Positions 25,882 through 35,825 of a DNA stretch of 64,000 nucleotides are shown here, one piece after another; positions within the stretch are counted from its first letter, which is position 1; each line of letters starts with the position of its first letter. Below the pieces are notes generated by a model that saw nothing but the letters and a program-made list of their open reading frames with translations, was not told the origin of the DNA and did not search any database. Source of the stretch: Lentisphaera profundi (lineage in GTDB: Bacteria > Verrucomicrobiota > Lentisphaeria > Lentisphaerales > Lentisphaeraceae); the NCBI RefSeq assembly GCF_028728065.1, contig NZ_CP117812.1, forward strand, positions 1,488,001 to 1,552,000, written 5' to 3'. The translations under genes were made by a program, and so were the position numbers.

Positions 25882-28149
25882 ATGAAAAAACGATCAACAA
25901 AAGGAATTAAGCTTTTCTCGGCTCTCTTCCTCTCCTCACTTTTCTCGGTACAAGCAGCTGAAGCTAATTTTACTCCAAAAGCAGAAAGCTACACAGTTAA
26001 AAGCGACTTCTCCGCTAACTTCACAGCCAGTGCATCGGCCGTTTACACTGTCGATGGCAAAAATCATCGCGTCGGAACCAAAAGCCTTCCTCTAAATGGT
26101 AAAGTTTCCGTTTCCACTGTGAGCACTCCATTTGGTGACGCCATCCAAACTGAAGCTACTTACGGAGCCGATAACGCTGACTATAAATTCACTCTCAAAA
26201 TTAAGCAGCTCAAAGACCTCAAAGCTTTTACAGTTCAAGGTATTTTCCACAACCATAGCGATAAAGATGCAAATCTCGCCGTCATCGATCTCTTTGATAC
26301 CATCGGCGGTTCTGGCTCATTCGGAATTGCGGATCCCGCAAAATGGCTCATCACCCCACTCATGCAACACGACCACGCTAAAACTCTTGCGGAGATGAAT
26401 GGCTCAGCTAAAGAAGTTGCACTCTTTGTTAATACTGAAAACGACAATAGTTTCCTTATCGGACCTGCAGGTCCTGCAGAAGCTCACTGCCGTGTTGAAG
26501 TCCGCGGCAAAGAAGTTAAAGCTTATGCCGAAATGGATCGTGTCCTTGTTGAACCAGGTGAAAGTCGTCGCAGTGAAGAAATGCTTTTCATCTTCGAAGA
26601 TTCAAAAACGAATACCGACATTTGGACAAAATGGGTTGCTCATACTCACAAAGCTCTCAGTAACAAAGGTCCCGTCTATGGTTGGTGTAGTTGGTATGAC
26701 CGTACCACAAAAATTGATGAAGCTCACGTCATGGACGTGCTAGAAACCCTTGATTCCAATCCCAATACTTTCGGTAAAGGCATCGTTCAAATTGATGATG
26801 GTTACCAAATTATGGATGGTAACTGGAATGGTAACGCCAAATTCCCTTCCAATATGTCTCGCGTTGCGAAAAAAGTACGTGAAGCTGGCATGATCCCAGG
26901 CGTTTGGTTTGCTCCACTCATGGTGAACCCCGAGCATCCTTGGAAGAAGGCGAATCCTGAAGCAATTCAGGCCAATGCTAAGGGCATCTCAAATTTCATG
27001 AATCCAAACCCCTTCCACCCCGATGGTGCGAACTGGATTAACCCTTCTCATCCTAAGTCTAAAAAATTCCTTCGCCAAGTTATCGAAACGGCTCGTGATA
27101 ATGGCTACGGTTACATCAAAATTGATTTCAATGGTATTGGCAGTCGTTTTGTTGACCCAAAACTCACACGCCTCCAAGCTTTTCGTAACCTCTACACTCT
27201 CTACCGCGACGCCGCTGGTGAAGACATGTATATTCTCTCATGTCTTGGTCAGCCCACACGTGGTGTCATTGGCTTCGTTAATGCGGCTCGTGTCGGACCG
27301 GATTCTCACCCAGCTCACTTCTCTCATTGCCTTGATTCAGTGCTCCGTTTCCAAATCTTTAACCGCGTGTGGTGGAATAATGATGCCGATGTTTCCTACC
27401 TCGAGGTCAAACTCCCTTCACGTCGTGTAGGTTACACTCCTCAGGGCGAAGACATGTGGAAAACTTGGCACAATACTGTCGCTCTCACAGGTGGTACTGC
27501 AATGATCTCTGAGCCTATCAATAAAGATGATGTAAAAGCTGTATGGCGTAATTACGAGATCATGCGTCCGGGGAGTGCTGAAAATTCACGTCTACTCACT
27601 CTAGGCAAATCTGCAGTGAACTCAGTTTTTGGTTTCAACGCAGCGCGTAGCTACGGCAACTTCGCTGTCTACAATCTCTATAATTCGGATAAGGAGAAAT
27701 CTCAAGACATCGCTCTTAACTTTGTTGATGCGGGCCTCCCTGCTGATACCAACTGTGCGATCTACGATTTCTGGAAGAATGAAGTAACTGGCTACACTAA
27801 AAATGCTTACACCGCAAAAGGTCTAAAGAAAAACGCTTCTGCCCTACTGCGCTTCACACCTATTAAAGGCGGTACTCCCCAGCTCGTGGGCTCCAACCTT
27901 CACCTCTCTATTGGTGCAACAGAAATCAAAGAAATCTTCATCACTAAGAGCATGGTCAAAATTCACTTAACTGATGCTGGTGCTCAAGTTGGCGATCTCA
28001 TTTTCTATTCAGAAAAAGAACTCACTGCGGGCACTACAGAAAACTGTAAGATTGCCGGGATCTCCAAAGTTGGCGATAAGCTTTGGAAAATTAGCCTCGC
28101 TGAAAGAAAGTGGAATACCAAGCAAAGTGTTTCATTGAATATCAAGTAA
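25882..28149 (+). CDS. Secreted GH36-like alpha-galactosidase
   Basis: A 755-residue protein with a signal peptide (about 1-25), an N-terminal beta-sandwich (to about 250), a TIM barrel (about 265-560) and a C-terminal beta domain. Barrel motifs match clan GH-D (GH27/GH31/GH36 group): GWCSWYD, QIDDGYQ, and the nucleophile Asp415 in YIKIDFN; Asp474 in RVGPDS is the likely acid/base. Best read as an alpha-galactosidase or raffinose-synthase-like enzyme acting outside the cytoplasm; exact substrate unknown. AAGGA lies 7 bases before the start. It follows kinase C, has both recurring cis-elements upstream, and ends before a strong terminator at 28321. Codon use and G+C appear higher than in its neighbours. 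Confidence 0.87.
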   Translation: MKKRSTKGIKLFSALFLSSLFSVQAAEANFTPKAESYTVKSDFSANFTASASAVYTVDGKNHRVGTKSLPLNGKVSVSTVSTPFGDAIQTEATYGADNADYKFTLKIKQLKDLKAFTVQGIFHNHSDKDANLAVIDLFDTIGGSGSFGIADPAKWLITPLMQHDHAKTLAEMNGSAKEVALFVNTENDNSFLIGPAGPAEAHCRVEVRGKEVKAYAEMDRVLVEPGESRRSEEMLFIFEDSKTNTDIWTKWVAHTHKALSNKGPVYGWCSWYDRTTKIDEAHVMDVLETLDSNPNTFGKGIVQIDDGYQIMDGNWNGNAKFPSNMSRVAKKVREAGMIPGVWFAPLMVNPEHPWKKANPEAIQANAKGISNFMNPNPFHPDGANWINPSHPKSKKFLRQVIETARDNGYGYIKIDFNGIGSRFVDPKLTRLQAFRNLYTLYRDAAGEDMYILSCLGQPTRGVIGFVNAARVGPDSHPAHFSHCLDSVLRFQIFNRVWWNNDADVSYLEVKLPSRRVGYTPQGEDMWKTWHNTVALTGGTAMISEPINKDDVKAVWRNYEIMRPGSAENSRLLTLGKSAVNSVFGFNAARSYGNFAVYNLYNSDKEKSQDIALNFVDAGLPADTNCAIYDFWKNEVTGYTKNAYTAKGLKKNASALLRFTPIKGGTPQLVGSNLHLSIGATEIKEIFITKSMVKIHLTDAGAQVGDLIFYSEKELTAGTTENCKIAGISKVGDKLWKISLAERKWNTKQSVSLNIK

Positions 28150-28189
28150 TTTTTTATTATTTAACACGAGTAGCTAGCTGACCTCGTCA

Positions 28190-28287
28190 GGTGCATGCAA
28201 AGCATCATGTCGCCTGGTCCAGGAATGGCAATTCCTTGTAGGGGGAGCTCGAGGGGGGACTAATCCCCTCTCGTGTGCGAAGCACGG
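28190..28287. repeat. Interspersed hairpin-bearing element, copy 1
   Basis: A G+C-richer non-coding stretch with small hairpins (AGGAAT-GGCA-ATTCCT and GAGGGG...CCCCTC) that ends CTCGTGTGCGAAGCAC. A diverged relative at 37676-37756 ends CTCGTGTGTGAAGCAC. It sits between the alpha-galactosidase stop and the terminator at 28321. Confidence 0.45.
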
Positions 28288-28320
28288 CCTTAACTATCTA
28301 ACCGTTTTGCGTAGGTAAAA

Positions 28321-28351
28321 AACGGAGTCCAAGCGACTCCGTTTTTTTTTT
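28321..28351 (+). terminator. Rho-independent terminator
   Basis: Perfect 9-bp stem AACGGAGTC / GACTCCGTT around loop CAAGC, followed by a run of ten T. It closes the transcript of the alpha-galactosidase gene and isolates the next pseudopilin unit. Confidence 0.93.
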
Positions 28352-28407
28352 ATTTCCCTGTGAAAATCAGTCTATTTTTAAAAGATTAGAAATAAATTCT
28401 GAAAGTC

Positions 28408-28432
28408 GTTGAGATCATCGAATCCACTGTCG
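28408..28432 (+). promoter_or_regulatory. GTTKAGATC-N12-GTCG element, copy 2
   Basis: GTTGAGATC at 28408-28416 and GTCG at 28429-28432, 85 bases before the pseudopilin start at 28518 and just after the terminator at 28321, where a promoter is needed. It shares TGTCGTTTT[A/T]ATGTTTA with copy 1. Confidence 0.55.
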
Positions 28433-28517
28433 TTTTAATGTTTAAGAGAATGAAAATGACTGATCAAACATGAACTCATTCATGCTGAAAATCGAATTAA
28501 ACTTAAAGGAGCTTAGT

Positions 28518-29303
28518 ATGATTAAAGCATTAAAGACAAAAAGAAACTTCTCCCTCATCGAATTACTTGTGGTCATCGCCATTATTGGAATCCTCGCCTC
28601 CCTTCTTCTTCCTTCACTAGGAAAAGCTCGTGAAAAAGCTAAAATCTCCGTATGTACGAGTAACCTCAAACAAATTGGCTCAGCTAACTTTATGTATTTT
28701 GATGACAATGACAGTTATTTCCCAACAGTAGTTGGGAACGCAAGCTGGGACGATATGTTGGCGTCTTATGACGGTCGTAAACTTAGCAGTGCACAAATAG
28801 CAGTAGGAGGTGCCGGTGGTCATAATGTAGCAAACTTTGGGAAAAACTACGGTGAATTGTATCGCTGCCCCTTAGATGATCGTGTGAATGGAAATAGAAT
28901 TCTTAGAACGTATGCCCCCACTCAAGATGGTTGGAACTATAGCTTTAACCCAGGACAGAACGGTATTTATGGTGTAGAGGGGGTGGCATTTAACGGTATT
29001 CCCAAGAACATTAACGAGATTAACCAGATCTCTCGAGTCGCTGCCTATACTGAAAATCACTTCCCATTAAGCCATAACAACAATCAACTTAGAGTTTCAC
29101 TTGGACAAACTTGGGCCTTCAGTGGAATGCACGCGGGTTATTTTGAATTAAACGAAACGAAGCATTCAAATTTAAAATTTAACTTCCTCATGGCCGATGG
29201 ACATGTAACAAACATGAATCTGATTCAGTCACTCGTCACCAATGATGGCTCAGTTGCGGGAACTGCTAATGTTAGAGGCACCGTTTGGGACACGGATCGC
29301 TAA
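28518..29303 (+). CDS. DUF1559 prepilin-like protein
   Basis: A 261-residue pseudopilin-like protein. I place the start at 28518 because AAAGGAG precedes it by 6 bases and it puts the prepilin segment [15 protein letters not shown] at residues 9-23, as in relatives; an upstream ATG would add 16 residues. The position before the cleavage-site phenylalanine is asparagine, not the usual glycine. The C-terminal DUF1559 motif (His, ten residues, DGH) is present, and the protein ends VWDTDR, a tail type shared with the gene at 46892. It is followed by a pseudopilin relic and a large esterase gene. Confidence 0.9.
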   Translation: MIKALKTKRNFSLIELLVVIAIIGILASLLLPSLGKAREKAKISVCTSNLKQIGSANFMYFDDNDSYFPTVVGNASWDDMLASYDGRKLSSAQIAVGGAGGHNVANFGKNYGELYRCPLDDRVNGNRILRTYAPTQDGWNYSFNPGQNGIYGVEGVAFNGIPKNINEINQISRVAAYTENHFPLSHNNNQLRVSLGQTWAFSGMHAGYFELNETKHSNLKFNFLMADGHVTNMNLIQSLVTNDGSVAGTANVRGTVWDTDR

Positions 29304-29310
29304 ATCAATT

Positions 29311-29400
29311 TATACTCTCGAAATACACAACAAAATAAAAGTCAATCCCCTCTTAATTAACGGTCATGTAGAAAGTCACTCACCAACTTCCAAATTTGCT
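29311..29400 (+). pseudogene. Relic of a DUF1559 pseudopilin 3' end
   Basis: Bases 29311-29390 match 36551-36630, inside the intact pseudopilin gene at 35900, at 72 of 80 positions counted by eye. The encoded fragment reads YTLEIHNK...[12 protein letters not shown], whereas the intact gene has [12 protein letters not shown]. No upstream part of a second pseudopilin gene is present, so it is a truncated remnant left by recombination between paralogues. It lies between the complete pseudopilin and the esterase start at 29461. Confidence 0.85.
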
Positions 29401-29460
29401 TTCAAATCTTTCAAGTCTCAACTTATCAATTATTTAAATCATTCATTACGGATAAAATTT

Positions 29461-31482
29461 ATGTTTAAAACCTTTACTTCTCTAGCTATGCTCATCGCGC
29501 TCTCCGCAACTGCCGCAGATAGATCGAACGACACCCTGCCTCCTCTATCACCCGAAACTATGCCTGCAGATATTCCCGCTTTATGGGCAACTTTTGATTC
29601 CACTAAAGATCCTCTCGAAATGAAAGTTCTTCACGCATACGAAAAAGATGGTGTGAAAGTACAAATGATCTCTTATGTCGTCGGTACTTTCAAAGGCAAA
29701 AAAGTTCGTATGGGTGGCTATCTAGCTTACCCCACAAAAAATAAAGGTGCGCTTCCTGGTATTGTACAAATGCATGGTGGTGGTCAACGTGCCATGGCAG
29801 ACTACGCTGCTGGCATTGCTCAAAATGGTTATGCGGTTCTCGCAACTAACTGGGGTGGTAAACTCATGACTCATCAAGAAAAAGGTCAAGCCGCTGAAGG
29901 TAAGATTGCTACGGATTGGACACCCCTCGATGCCACACAAAAAAATAATGGCTGGTATGCGCGCACCGAGCCGAGCTCATTAAGCTACGACGATTTTGAT
30001 TCCCCTCGTAATAATAATTGGTTCCTCATTAACTTAGCCAATAAACGCGCCATCACCCTGCTACAAAAACTCCCCTTTGTCGATCCAGAAAAAATTGGCG
30101 CTCACGGTCATTCCATGGGTGGTAAACTCTCGGTCATGCTTGCGGGCACTGACAAGCGAGTCAAAGTTGCTGTACCATCCTGTGGTGGGACGGGCGCCGC
30201 ACCAGCAGCCCTCAAAGCGCGAAAAGGTAATTCTTCTCGTCCACAAGCACTCAAGCCTCTTTACGCCAAGTTCATCGACGATGCAAAAATGCTTCCTTAT
30301 ATCACTTGCCCGATCTTGTACAAAGGACCACAAAACGACTTCAATGGTATGGTTTCTAATATGGCCTTTAACTGGCGTACAATTCCAGCTAATACCTCCG
30401 TTCGTTATTCCATTAGTCCTCATTTTAATCACCGTCATGCTCCTGAATCTTCTTATGTTGATTTACTGATGTTTGAGCAGTACCTCAAAGGAACTTATAA
30501 AATTCCTGAGACGCCCGAAATTAAAGTTGATTTAAAAGGCGATGTAAATGGCCCCATCATCACTCTTAGTCCAGATAATTCACAAGCGATTGACCGCGTT
30601 GAAATTTTTTATAGCCAAGACCCCAATGGTCAATTTCGTTTTAATCGCTCCGCAAAGGTTCGCAAAGTCGGTAATAAATACCTGGCTTCCGCTCCCATCA
30701 TTTCTAAAGACCTAGGCTTTTTCGCCATGGCAAATGTTTATTACAAACATCCCAAAGGCCTAAAGCTTCTCGGTCCGCGATGGAATGCCAATCTCGCAAA
30801 CACTTTTATCATCAGTACTAATATTCAAAAATTTGAAATACCAGAAGTACAGCAAGCTAATCCCGCTATTACGGATAAGTCCACTCGAATGATTCAAGCT
30901 AACTTTGATCATGATGGTAAACCCGATTGGTATCGCTACTCGCAAAGCCGTCTCAACACACGCAAAATTCGTGATCCAAAATGGCGTGGTCCCATTGGAG
31001 CTAAACTCGCTATTGATGTCCTAGACCCCATCGGTGAAAACCTTATCATGGAATTTGACTTCAACAGTTATTCCCAATATGACCGTGAACTAGCCACAGG
31101 TCAATGCTACGTCGTAGTTCCTATCAAAGCCTCAAAGGAATGGCAAACTCTCGCGATAGATATAAAAGATCTCAAGCCTCTAAAAGGCAACCGCAATGGC
31201 ATGCCTCTCGACTGGCAAACTCTTGACCATCTCAGCATAGTCAATAATCTCAAGGCTCCCCTTGACGGCAAAATGCAGAACTTCCAGGCAAATGCAAAAC
31301 ATGGCCAGGGTCGAAAGCTTCGCAAGATGCAGTGGCTTGGCGGCAAATACCCGCAAACAATCCTCATGAATGGTGGTGGACTCGAACTCAGTGCTTCCGA
31401 GTACGAAAAACAATTTAACGATCAGATCGACGTCTCTATCGAGCTCGAAGAAAAAGTCGACGGCCTTGAAAAAGCAAAATAA
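29461..31482 (+). CDS. Secreted alpha/beta-hydrolase esterase with C-terminal beta domain (copy 1)
   Basis: A 673-residue protein with a signal peptide (MFKTFTSLAMLIALSATAA), an alpha/beta-hydrolase domain (about 40-350) and beta-rich regions to the end (about 360-670). Nucleophile Ser218 in GHSMGG; oxyanion-type HGGG in VQMHGGGQ; likely acid in CPILYKGPQNDF and His in SPHFNHRH. It resembles acetylxylan-esterase/dienelactone-hydrolase relatives and probably removes acyl groups from a glycan (inference). The true start is 29461: a longer frame only reads through the pseudopilin relic and lacks a signal peptide at its end. Paralogues lie at 37804 (frameshifted) and 51440. The tandem-SGNH gene begins 7 bases after it. 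Confidence 0.87.
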   Translation: MFKTFTSLAMLIALSATAADRSNDTLPPLSPETMPADIPALWATFDSTKDPLEMKVLHAYEKDGVKVQMISYVVGTFKGKKVRMGGYLAYPTKNKGALPGIVQMHGGGQRAMADYAAGIAQNGYAVLATNWGGKLMTHQEKGQAAEGKIATDWTPLDATQKNNGWYARTEPSSLSYDDFDSPRNNNWFLINLANKRAITLLQKLPFVDPEKIGAHGHSMGGKLSVMLAGTDKRVKVAVPSCGGTGAAPAALKARKGNSSRPQALKPLYAKFIDDAKMLPYITCPILYKGPQNDFNGMVSNMAFNWRTIPANTSVRYSISPHFNHRHAPESSYVDLLMFEQYLKGTYKIPETPEIKVDLKGDVNGPIITLSPDNSQAIDRVEIFYSQDPNGQFRFNRSAKVRKVGNKYLASAPIISKDLGFFAMANVYYKHPKGLKLLGPRWNANLANTFIISTNIQKFEIPEVQQANPAITDKSTRMIQANFDHDGKPDWYRYSQSRLNTRKIRDPKWRGPIGAKLAIDVLDPIGENLIMEFDFNSYSQYDRELATGQCYVVVPIKASKEWQTLAIDIKDLKPLKGNRNGMPLDWQTLDHLSIVNNLKAPLDGKMQNFQANAKHGQGRKLRKMQWLGGKYPQTILMNGGGLELSASEYEKQFNDQIDVSIELEEKVDGLEKAK

Positions 31483-31489
31483 TCGAAAG

Positions 31490-32857
31490 ATGAACTTAAA
31501 ATACTCCCTCTTAAAAGCATTTTTTCTATCGATCAGTTTTTCGACAATCGCATTTGCCCTGCCAAAAACAATCTCCCCTGTCCCGCAAGTCCACAAATGG
31601 TGGACTGAACGCCACCAACAGAAGTTAAATGAACGCTCAACTGAAGTAGATCTCGTGCTCATCGGCGATTCCATAACTCATTATTGGGAACGTAGCCCGA
31701 GCTATGGCTACTTCTTTGGAGATCGTAAAACCTTGAATTTGGGCTATGGCGGAGATAGGACACAAAATGTCTTGTGGCGAATTCAAAATGGTGAACTCAA
31801 TGGCCTTAAGCCCAAAGTCATCAGCCTTATGATTGGTACCAACAACTCCAATCATTTTAGTCCAGAAGATACCCTACTAGGGATTCAAAAAATTATTTCC
31901 GGGCTCCGTTTGCGCTTACCACAAACAAAAATCCTACTCAGTTCTATTCTCCCTCGTGGAGTTCAAGAATTGGATCAAAAAAATCGAACCGTCAATAATT
32001 CTTTAGCGTCCTTAGCGGATAATGAGTCTGTCTTTTTCTTGGATGTTTACAATCAATTTCTTGGAGCAGATGATAAACTCAACATGGAGCTTTATTATCG
32101 TGATGGTGTTCACTTGAGTGACCAAGGTTATTTTGTTTGGGCCAATGCCATGGAAAACTTCATCAGCAAGGAACTTGGGGACAAAGCAAAAGATCAGGAG
32201 CCGGTTTCAGCTATCATTCCCTCAATGCAAAATGGCGATCGTCACAAGCAAAAAGTTAAAGAAGCTAGAGAATCTAATCACGACTTACTTTTCATTGGCG
32301 ATTCAATTACTCATTTTTACGATCGTGAGGGAAATTTTGGCGTACCCGTATGGAATAAGTACTACAAGCACCGCAATGCCATGAACCTCGGTTTCGGTGG
32401 CAATACGACTGCTCATGTTCTCTGGCGTCTACAAAACGGTCAGATTGATGCTCAGTCACCCAAAGTTTGCGTCCTCATGATTGGAACCAATAATACCCAT
32501 GTACGAAAAGACAAAGCTGAAAATACTTTCAAAGGAATCGAAAAAATTGTCGAGCTTCTCAAAAAGAAATTACCGAAAAGTAAAATCCTCGTATTATCCA
32601 TCTTCCCCCGTGGAGCGGATCCATCTGATCCCTTGCGTCAGGAAAATGAAAAAGTTAACGCTATGCTACCTTTATTGGAAGATAACAAGACCATTTTCCA
32701 CCTCGATATCAACCAAGCTTTCCTTGATAAAAAAGGGCACCTATCTCGTGAGTTCATGCCTGATTTATTACATCCCAATACCAAGGGCTACGAAATTTGG
32801 GCTCAAGCGATGGAACCCACACTCAGTCAGCTTCTGGGAGAAAACATGCTTAAATAA
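31490..32857 (+). CDS. Tandem SGNH/GDSL esterase
   Basis: A 455-residue protein with a signal peptide (about 1-23) and two consecutive SGNH-hydrolase domains (about 50-245 and 260-450). Each has the same blocks: VLIGDSITH (Ser61) / LFIGDSITH (Ser272); LGYGGDRT / LGFGGNTT; MIGTNN in both; and DGVHLSDQGY / DLLHPNTKGY carrying the catalytic Asp and His. Domains resemble platelet-activating-factor acetylhydrolase-type SGNH esterases. Probably a secreted glycan O-deacylase. I start at 31490 (Met followed by the signal peptide), 7 bases after the esterase stop; the upstream extension is only the shadow of that gene. A tandem duplication within one gene is the simplest origin. Confidence 0.9.
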   Translation: MNLKYSLLKAFFLSISFSTIAFALPKTISPVPQVHKWWTERHQQKLNERSTEVDLVLIGDSITHYWERSPSYGYFFGDRKTLNLGYGGDRTQNVLWRIQNGELNGLKPKVISLMIGTNNSNHFSPEDTLLGIQKIISGLRLRLPQTKILLSSILPRGVQELDQKNRTVNNSLASLADNESVFFLDVYNQFLGADDKLNMELYYRDGVHLSDQGYFVWANAMENFISKELGDKAKDQEPVSAIIPSMQNGDRHKQKVKEARESNHDLLFIGDSITHFYDREGNFGVPVWNKYYKHRNAMNLGFGGNTTAHVLWRLQNGQIDAQSPKVCVLMIGTNNTHVRKDKAENTFKGIEKIVELLKKKLPKSKILVLSIFPRGADPSDPLRQENEKVNAMLPLLEDNKTIFHLDINQAFLDKKGHLSREFMPDLLHPNTKGYEIWAQAMEPTLSQLLGENMLK

Positions 32858-32985
32858 ATGAACGCACTTCAAACGTTCACTTAGCCAAACTAGTAAGTGG
32901 CAAAAAGACTACGCTCTAGTAATTGCTATAGACTCAAGTAATTGGATTAGAATATCCACCCCACTCTAGTCTATTTTCTTATCAT

Positions 32986-33013
32986 CTGTATCAAAAATAA
33001 AATCGACTTGTTT
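32986..33013 (+). promoter_or_regulatory. TTGTATCAA-N13-TTGYTT element, copy 3
   Basis: CTGTATCAA at 32986-32994 (first base differs) and TTGTTT at 33008-33013, 76 bases before the sigma D start. Between the boxes the sequence is nearly identical to copy 4 at 43530. An AGTCTATTTT sequence at 32968, also present at 25693 and 28369, lies just upstream. Confidence 0.55.
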
Positions 33014-33061
33014 TTTATTGCTAAAAGGTCAAGGTAAATAAATATTAGAAGAGGTTATCAT

Positions 33062-33652
33062 TTGAGCAAGTGGAATACCAGACACACTTTAATTCAACGT
33101 GCCCAAAGCCAACGGGATAATGAAACCTGGGAAGAATTTGTACAAGCCTATGAAAAGTTCATTTTTTATATGCTTCATCAAATGAAAATCCCACAAGTCA
33201 TGATCGATGATTTAGCCCAAGAAATCCTACTCAATTTATGGACGAAAATTAATAACTACTCCAAAGAAAAAGGGAAGTTTCGTCCTTGGTTAACTCGAGT
33301 CATTCGTAACTCAACCAGTGATTTCATCAAAAAAGACCTGCGCTACAATAAACGTCAGGAAACACTATTTTCTCTGCAGCAGAACTTAGCTCAAGTAAGT
33401 GAAACAGATTTCGAAAAAATAATTGATCGCGAATGGCGTACTTATATGATAGAATTGACCCTCAATGATATTGAAGGGCAAGTTTCAAAAACGGCTATCG
33501 AAGTATTCAGACTTAGTATGAAAGAAGTTCCTGTAGAAAAAATCGCCGCGCAAATGAACATAAGTAAAAATTCTGTCTACACCCTAAAAAACCGCGTTAA
33601 AGATCAATTCACTTCTCGACTTCGTTATTATAGAAACGAATTGGAATTTTAA
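33062..33652 (+). CDS. ECF-type sigma factor (sigma D), partner of kinase D
   Basis: A 196-residue sigma factor with region 2 (VMIDDLAQEILLNLWTKI; FRPWLTRVIRNSTSDFIKK) and region 4 (IAAQMNISKNSVYTLKNRVK). The start is a TTG at 33062, supported by GAAGAGG 8 bases upstream and by alignment with sigma C (both begin MSKWNTR). A rare start codon suggests limited expression. A TTGTATCAA-type element lies upstream, and kinase D begins 14 bases after the stop. Sister of sigma C. Confidence 0.9.
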   Translation: MSKWNTRHTLIQRAQSQRDNETWEEFVQAYEKFIFYMLHQMKIPQVMIDDLAQEILLNLWTKINNYSKEKGKFRPWLTRVIRNSTSDFIKKDLRYNKRQETLFSLQQNLAQVSETDFEKIIDREWRTYMIELTLNDIEGQVSKTAIEVFRLSMKEVPVEKIAAQMNISKNSVYTLKNRVKDQFTSRLRYYRNELEF

Positions 33653-33666
33653 GGGAAATTGCATTC

Positions 33667-35697
33667 ATGAGTGATCTATTTAATCAAAATCATGCGTCCT
33701 CAAGTACTGACTTAGATAATTTAAACAAACTTTTCGATGAGGTCTACGATAATCCTTCTCATGAGCGATCGTCCTTAGAAATACTGCTTTCTCAGCAAGA
33801 GAGATACAGGGATATAGAAGAAATAGCGCATGGTGGCGCCAAAAGAATTTTTCAAGTCTTCGATAGTAAATCTAGGCGTTACATAGCCATGGCTGAGCCC
33901 ATCAACACAACAGATAATCATAATGTTGATTTATTTATTAGAGAGGCCTGGATTACCGCACAATTAGACCACCCAAACATTATAAAAATTCATGAAGTGG
34001 GAACAGATAGTCATCATAAGCCTTTCTTCACCATGGATTTAAAAAGTGGCGATAACTTGGATCAAATCATCAAAAAAATTAAGCAAAATGATCCCGGCTA
34101 TTTAACTCGCTTTACTCGTCCAGTTCTTTTAGATATCTTCATTAAAATATGTGATGCTGTAGCTTATGCACACTCAATTGGCATTCTTCATTTAGACCTC
34201 AAACCCGCCAACATCCAAATCGGTGAGTTTGGCGAAGTAATTGTCTGTGATTGGGGCTTAGCTACTATTGTCGGTGGCCGTTCATCTATTAATCCCCACC
34301 GCGACATCTTGGAGATCGACCTCATGGGTACTCCCACTAAATACCTCAAGGGAACTCCAGGATATATGTCTCCAGAACAGCTGATTGGCAAGAACGTCAC
34401 AGAGTTAAGCGATATTTACAGCCTATCCGCCATTCTTTATCAACTCATCACATTATTGCCTGCCATAACAGCTGAAACAAGCCATGAAGTCATGGACAAA
34501 ACTGCTAAGGGCGATATCCAACCACCCTCAGAGTTTGTTAAGATATCTGATGGTCTTGAAGCTATTATGTTGAAGGGACTTTCCTTAAACACAAAAGATA
34601 GATATCAATCTGTAATTGAACTCAAGAATGATCTAAGCAAATACCTCAGCGGTTATGTCACTCATGCAGAAGACTCTAACGTCTTTAAAGAACTGCTATT
34701 TTTTTACCTACGAAACAAAACCGTTTGCATTCAAGCCTTCATTTTTTTAGTTCTCATCATCGGCGGAAGCTTTATCTTCATCAATAACCTACAGGAAAGC
34801 TGGCAAGCTGAACAATTAGCTCGAGTCCAAGCTGAAGAAAATGCTAAAAAACATAAAGAAGCTCTCGACTTGTATCTCAAAGAAAAGAAAGATGGCTTCC
34901 TAGTCAAAAGACAATATAGCGAATCCCTTATTAAAGGCTCCCAGCTCTTTAATAGTGCTGACTATGTCAAGAATCCTCAGAAGATGCTCAATGAAGCATT
35001 AAAAGGTTTTTCTTATGAACTAGAACAAAAACCTAGAAATAAAAATGCTGAAATCATGATGGGTCTAAGCTTATTTATACTTCAGCGCTATGACGAAGCC
35101 CATAAATATCTCTACAAATACCAACAATTAAAACATATCGAGACCGCAGTTGAACACGCATTGAAATATAAATACGACAAGAAGCATAGATGTGCCCCTC
35201 TTCAGGTCTTTCATTCGGTAATTAAAGCTCTAAGAGAATATGGGGTCACAGCTCAAGCCACAGCCTTTCGTGCCGTTATTTATGATTTGCGTACTAGGGT
35301 AGATCGTGATGGTTACGAAATAATTACTGCTGAACTTTTTAGATTATGGAATCCTCGCTGGCAACAAGATCTTTATGAATACGATAAAAAGACTCAGTCG
35401 TTAAAAATTTCTGGCCATGGCTTTGAGTTCGTAAGTTTAAAAGACAAATTTGGGACACAGAGCTTACTCATAGTTCCATTCATTAAACATTTAGATATAA
35501 GTCACACCCATGTTAGCGATCTCCAACAACTAGAAAGTAGCTCTTTAGTTTCACTAAATATTTCAAATACTCTAGTAAAAGACCTCAAGGCTTTAAATAG
35601 TCTGCCATCTTTAACAAAACTCACTATCAGTCCCAAAGTATTTTCACAAGACATGCTCAATGAACTATCTACAAAAATCAAAATTACTGTTCAATAG
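33667..35697 (+). CDS. Transmembrane Ser/Thr kinase with relocated lysine (kinase D)
   Basis: A 676-residue protein: kinase domain (about 48-325), membrane segment (about 353-372), coiled coil (375-405), TPR-like region (about 420-495), LRR-like end (about 605-676; LDISHTHVSDLQQL). Key residues: IAHGGAKRI with Lys59, beta-3 YIAMAE (72-77, no lysine anywhere near), alpha-C Glu93, HLDLKPAN (175-182), DWG (195-197), GTPGYMSPEQ. With no lysine at or near beta-3, it is the clearest case of the relocated-lysine arrangement. It follows sigma D by 14 bases and is followed by a pseudopilin gene with a GTTKAGATC-type promoter candidate. Confidence 0.92.
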   Translation: MSDLFNQNHASSSTDLDNLNKLFDEVYDNPSHERSSLEILLSQQERYRDIEEIAHGGAKRIFQVFDSKSRRYIAMAEPINTTDNHNVDLFIREAWITAQLDHPNIIKIHEVGTDSHHKPFFTMDLKSGDNLDQIIKKIKQNDPGYLTRFTRPVLLDIFIKICDAVAYAHSIGILHLDLKPANIQIGEFGEVIVCDWGLATIVGGRSSINPHRDILEIDLMGTPTKYLKGTPGYMSPEQLIGKNVTELSDIYSLSAILYQLITLLPAITAETSHEVMDKTAKGDIQPPSEFVKISDGLEAIMLKGLSLNTKDRYQSVIELKNDLSKYLSGYVTHAEDSNVFKELLFFYLRNKTVCIQAFIFLVLIIGGSFIFINNLQESWQAEQLARVQAEENAKKHKEALDLYLKEKKDGFLVKRQYSESLIKGSQLFNSADYVKNPQKMLNEALKGFSYELEQKPRNKNAEIMMGLSLFILQRYDEAHKYLYKYQQLKHIETAVEHALKYKYDKKHRCAPLQVFHSVIKALREYGVTAQATAFRAVIYDLRTRVDRDGYEIITAELFRLWNPRWQQDLYEYDKKTQSLKISGHGFEFVSLKDKFGTQSLLIVPFIKHLDISHTHVSDLQQLESSSLVSLNISNTLVKDLKALNSLPSLTKLTISPKVFSQDMLNELSTKIKITVQ

Positions 35698-35825
35698 TTA
35701 GCTTATTCTTTTGGGGTCTTGTAAATTATAGAAATATGAAGAATAAATATATAAATTTCATTCAGACTACGCAGTTAGATTCCTCGCTTTGAGTTTAAGA
35801 AAAAATTAAAAAAAATCAAAAACAC

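Noticed and set aside
29242-29460. Long N-terminal extension of the esterase at 29461
   Set aside because: The extension only reads through a pseudopilin relic and would bury the signal peptide at 29461.
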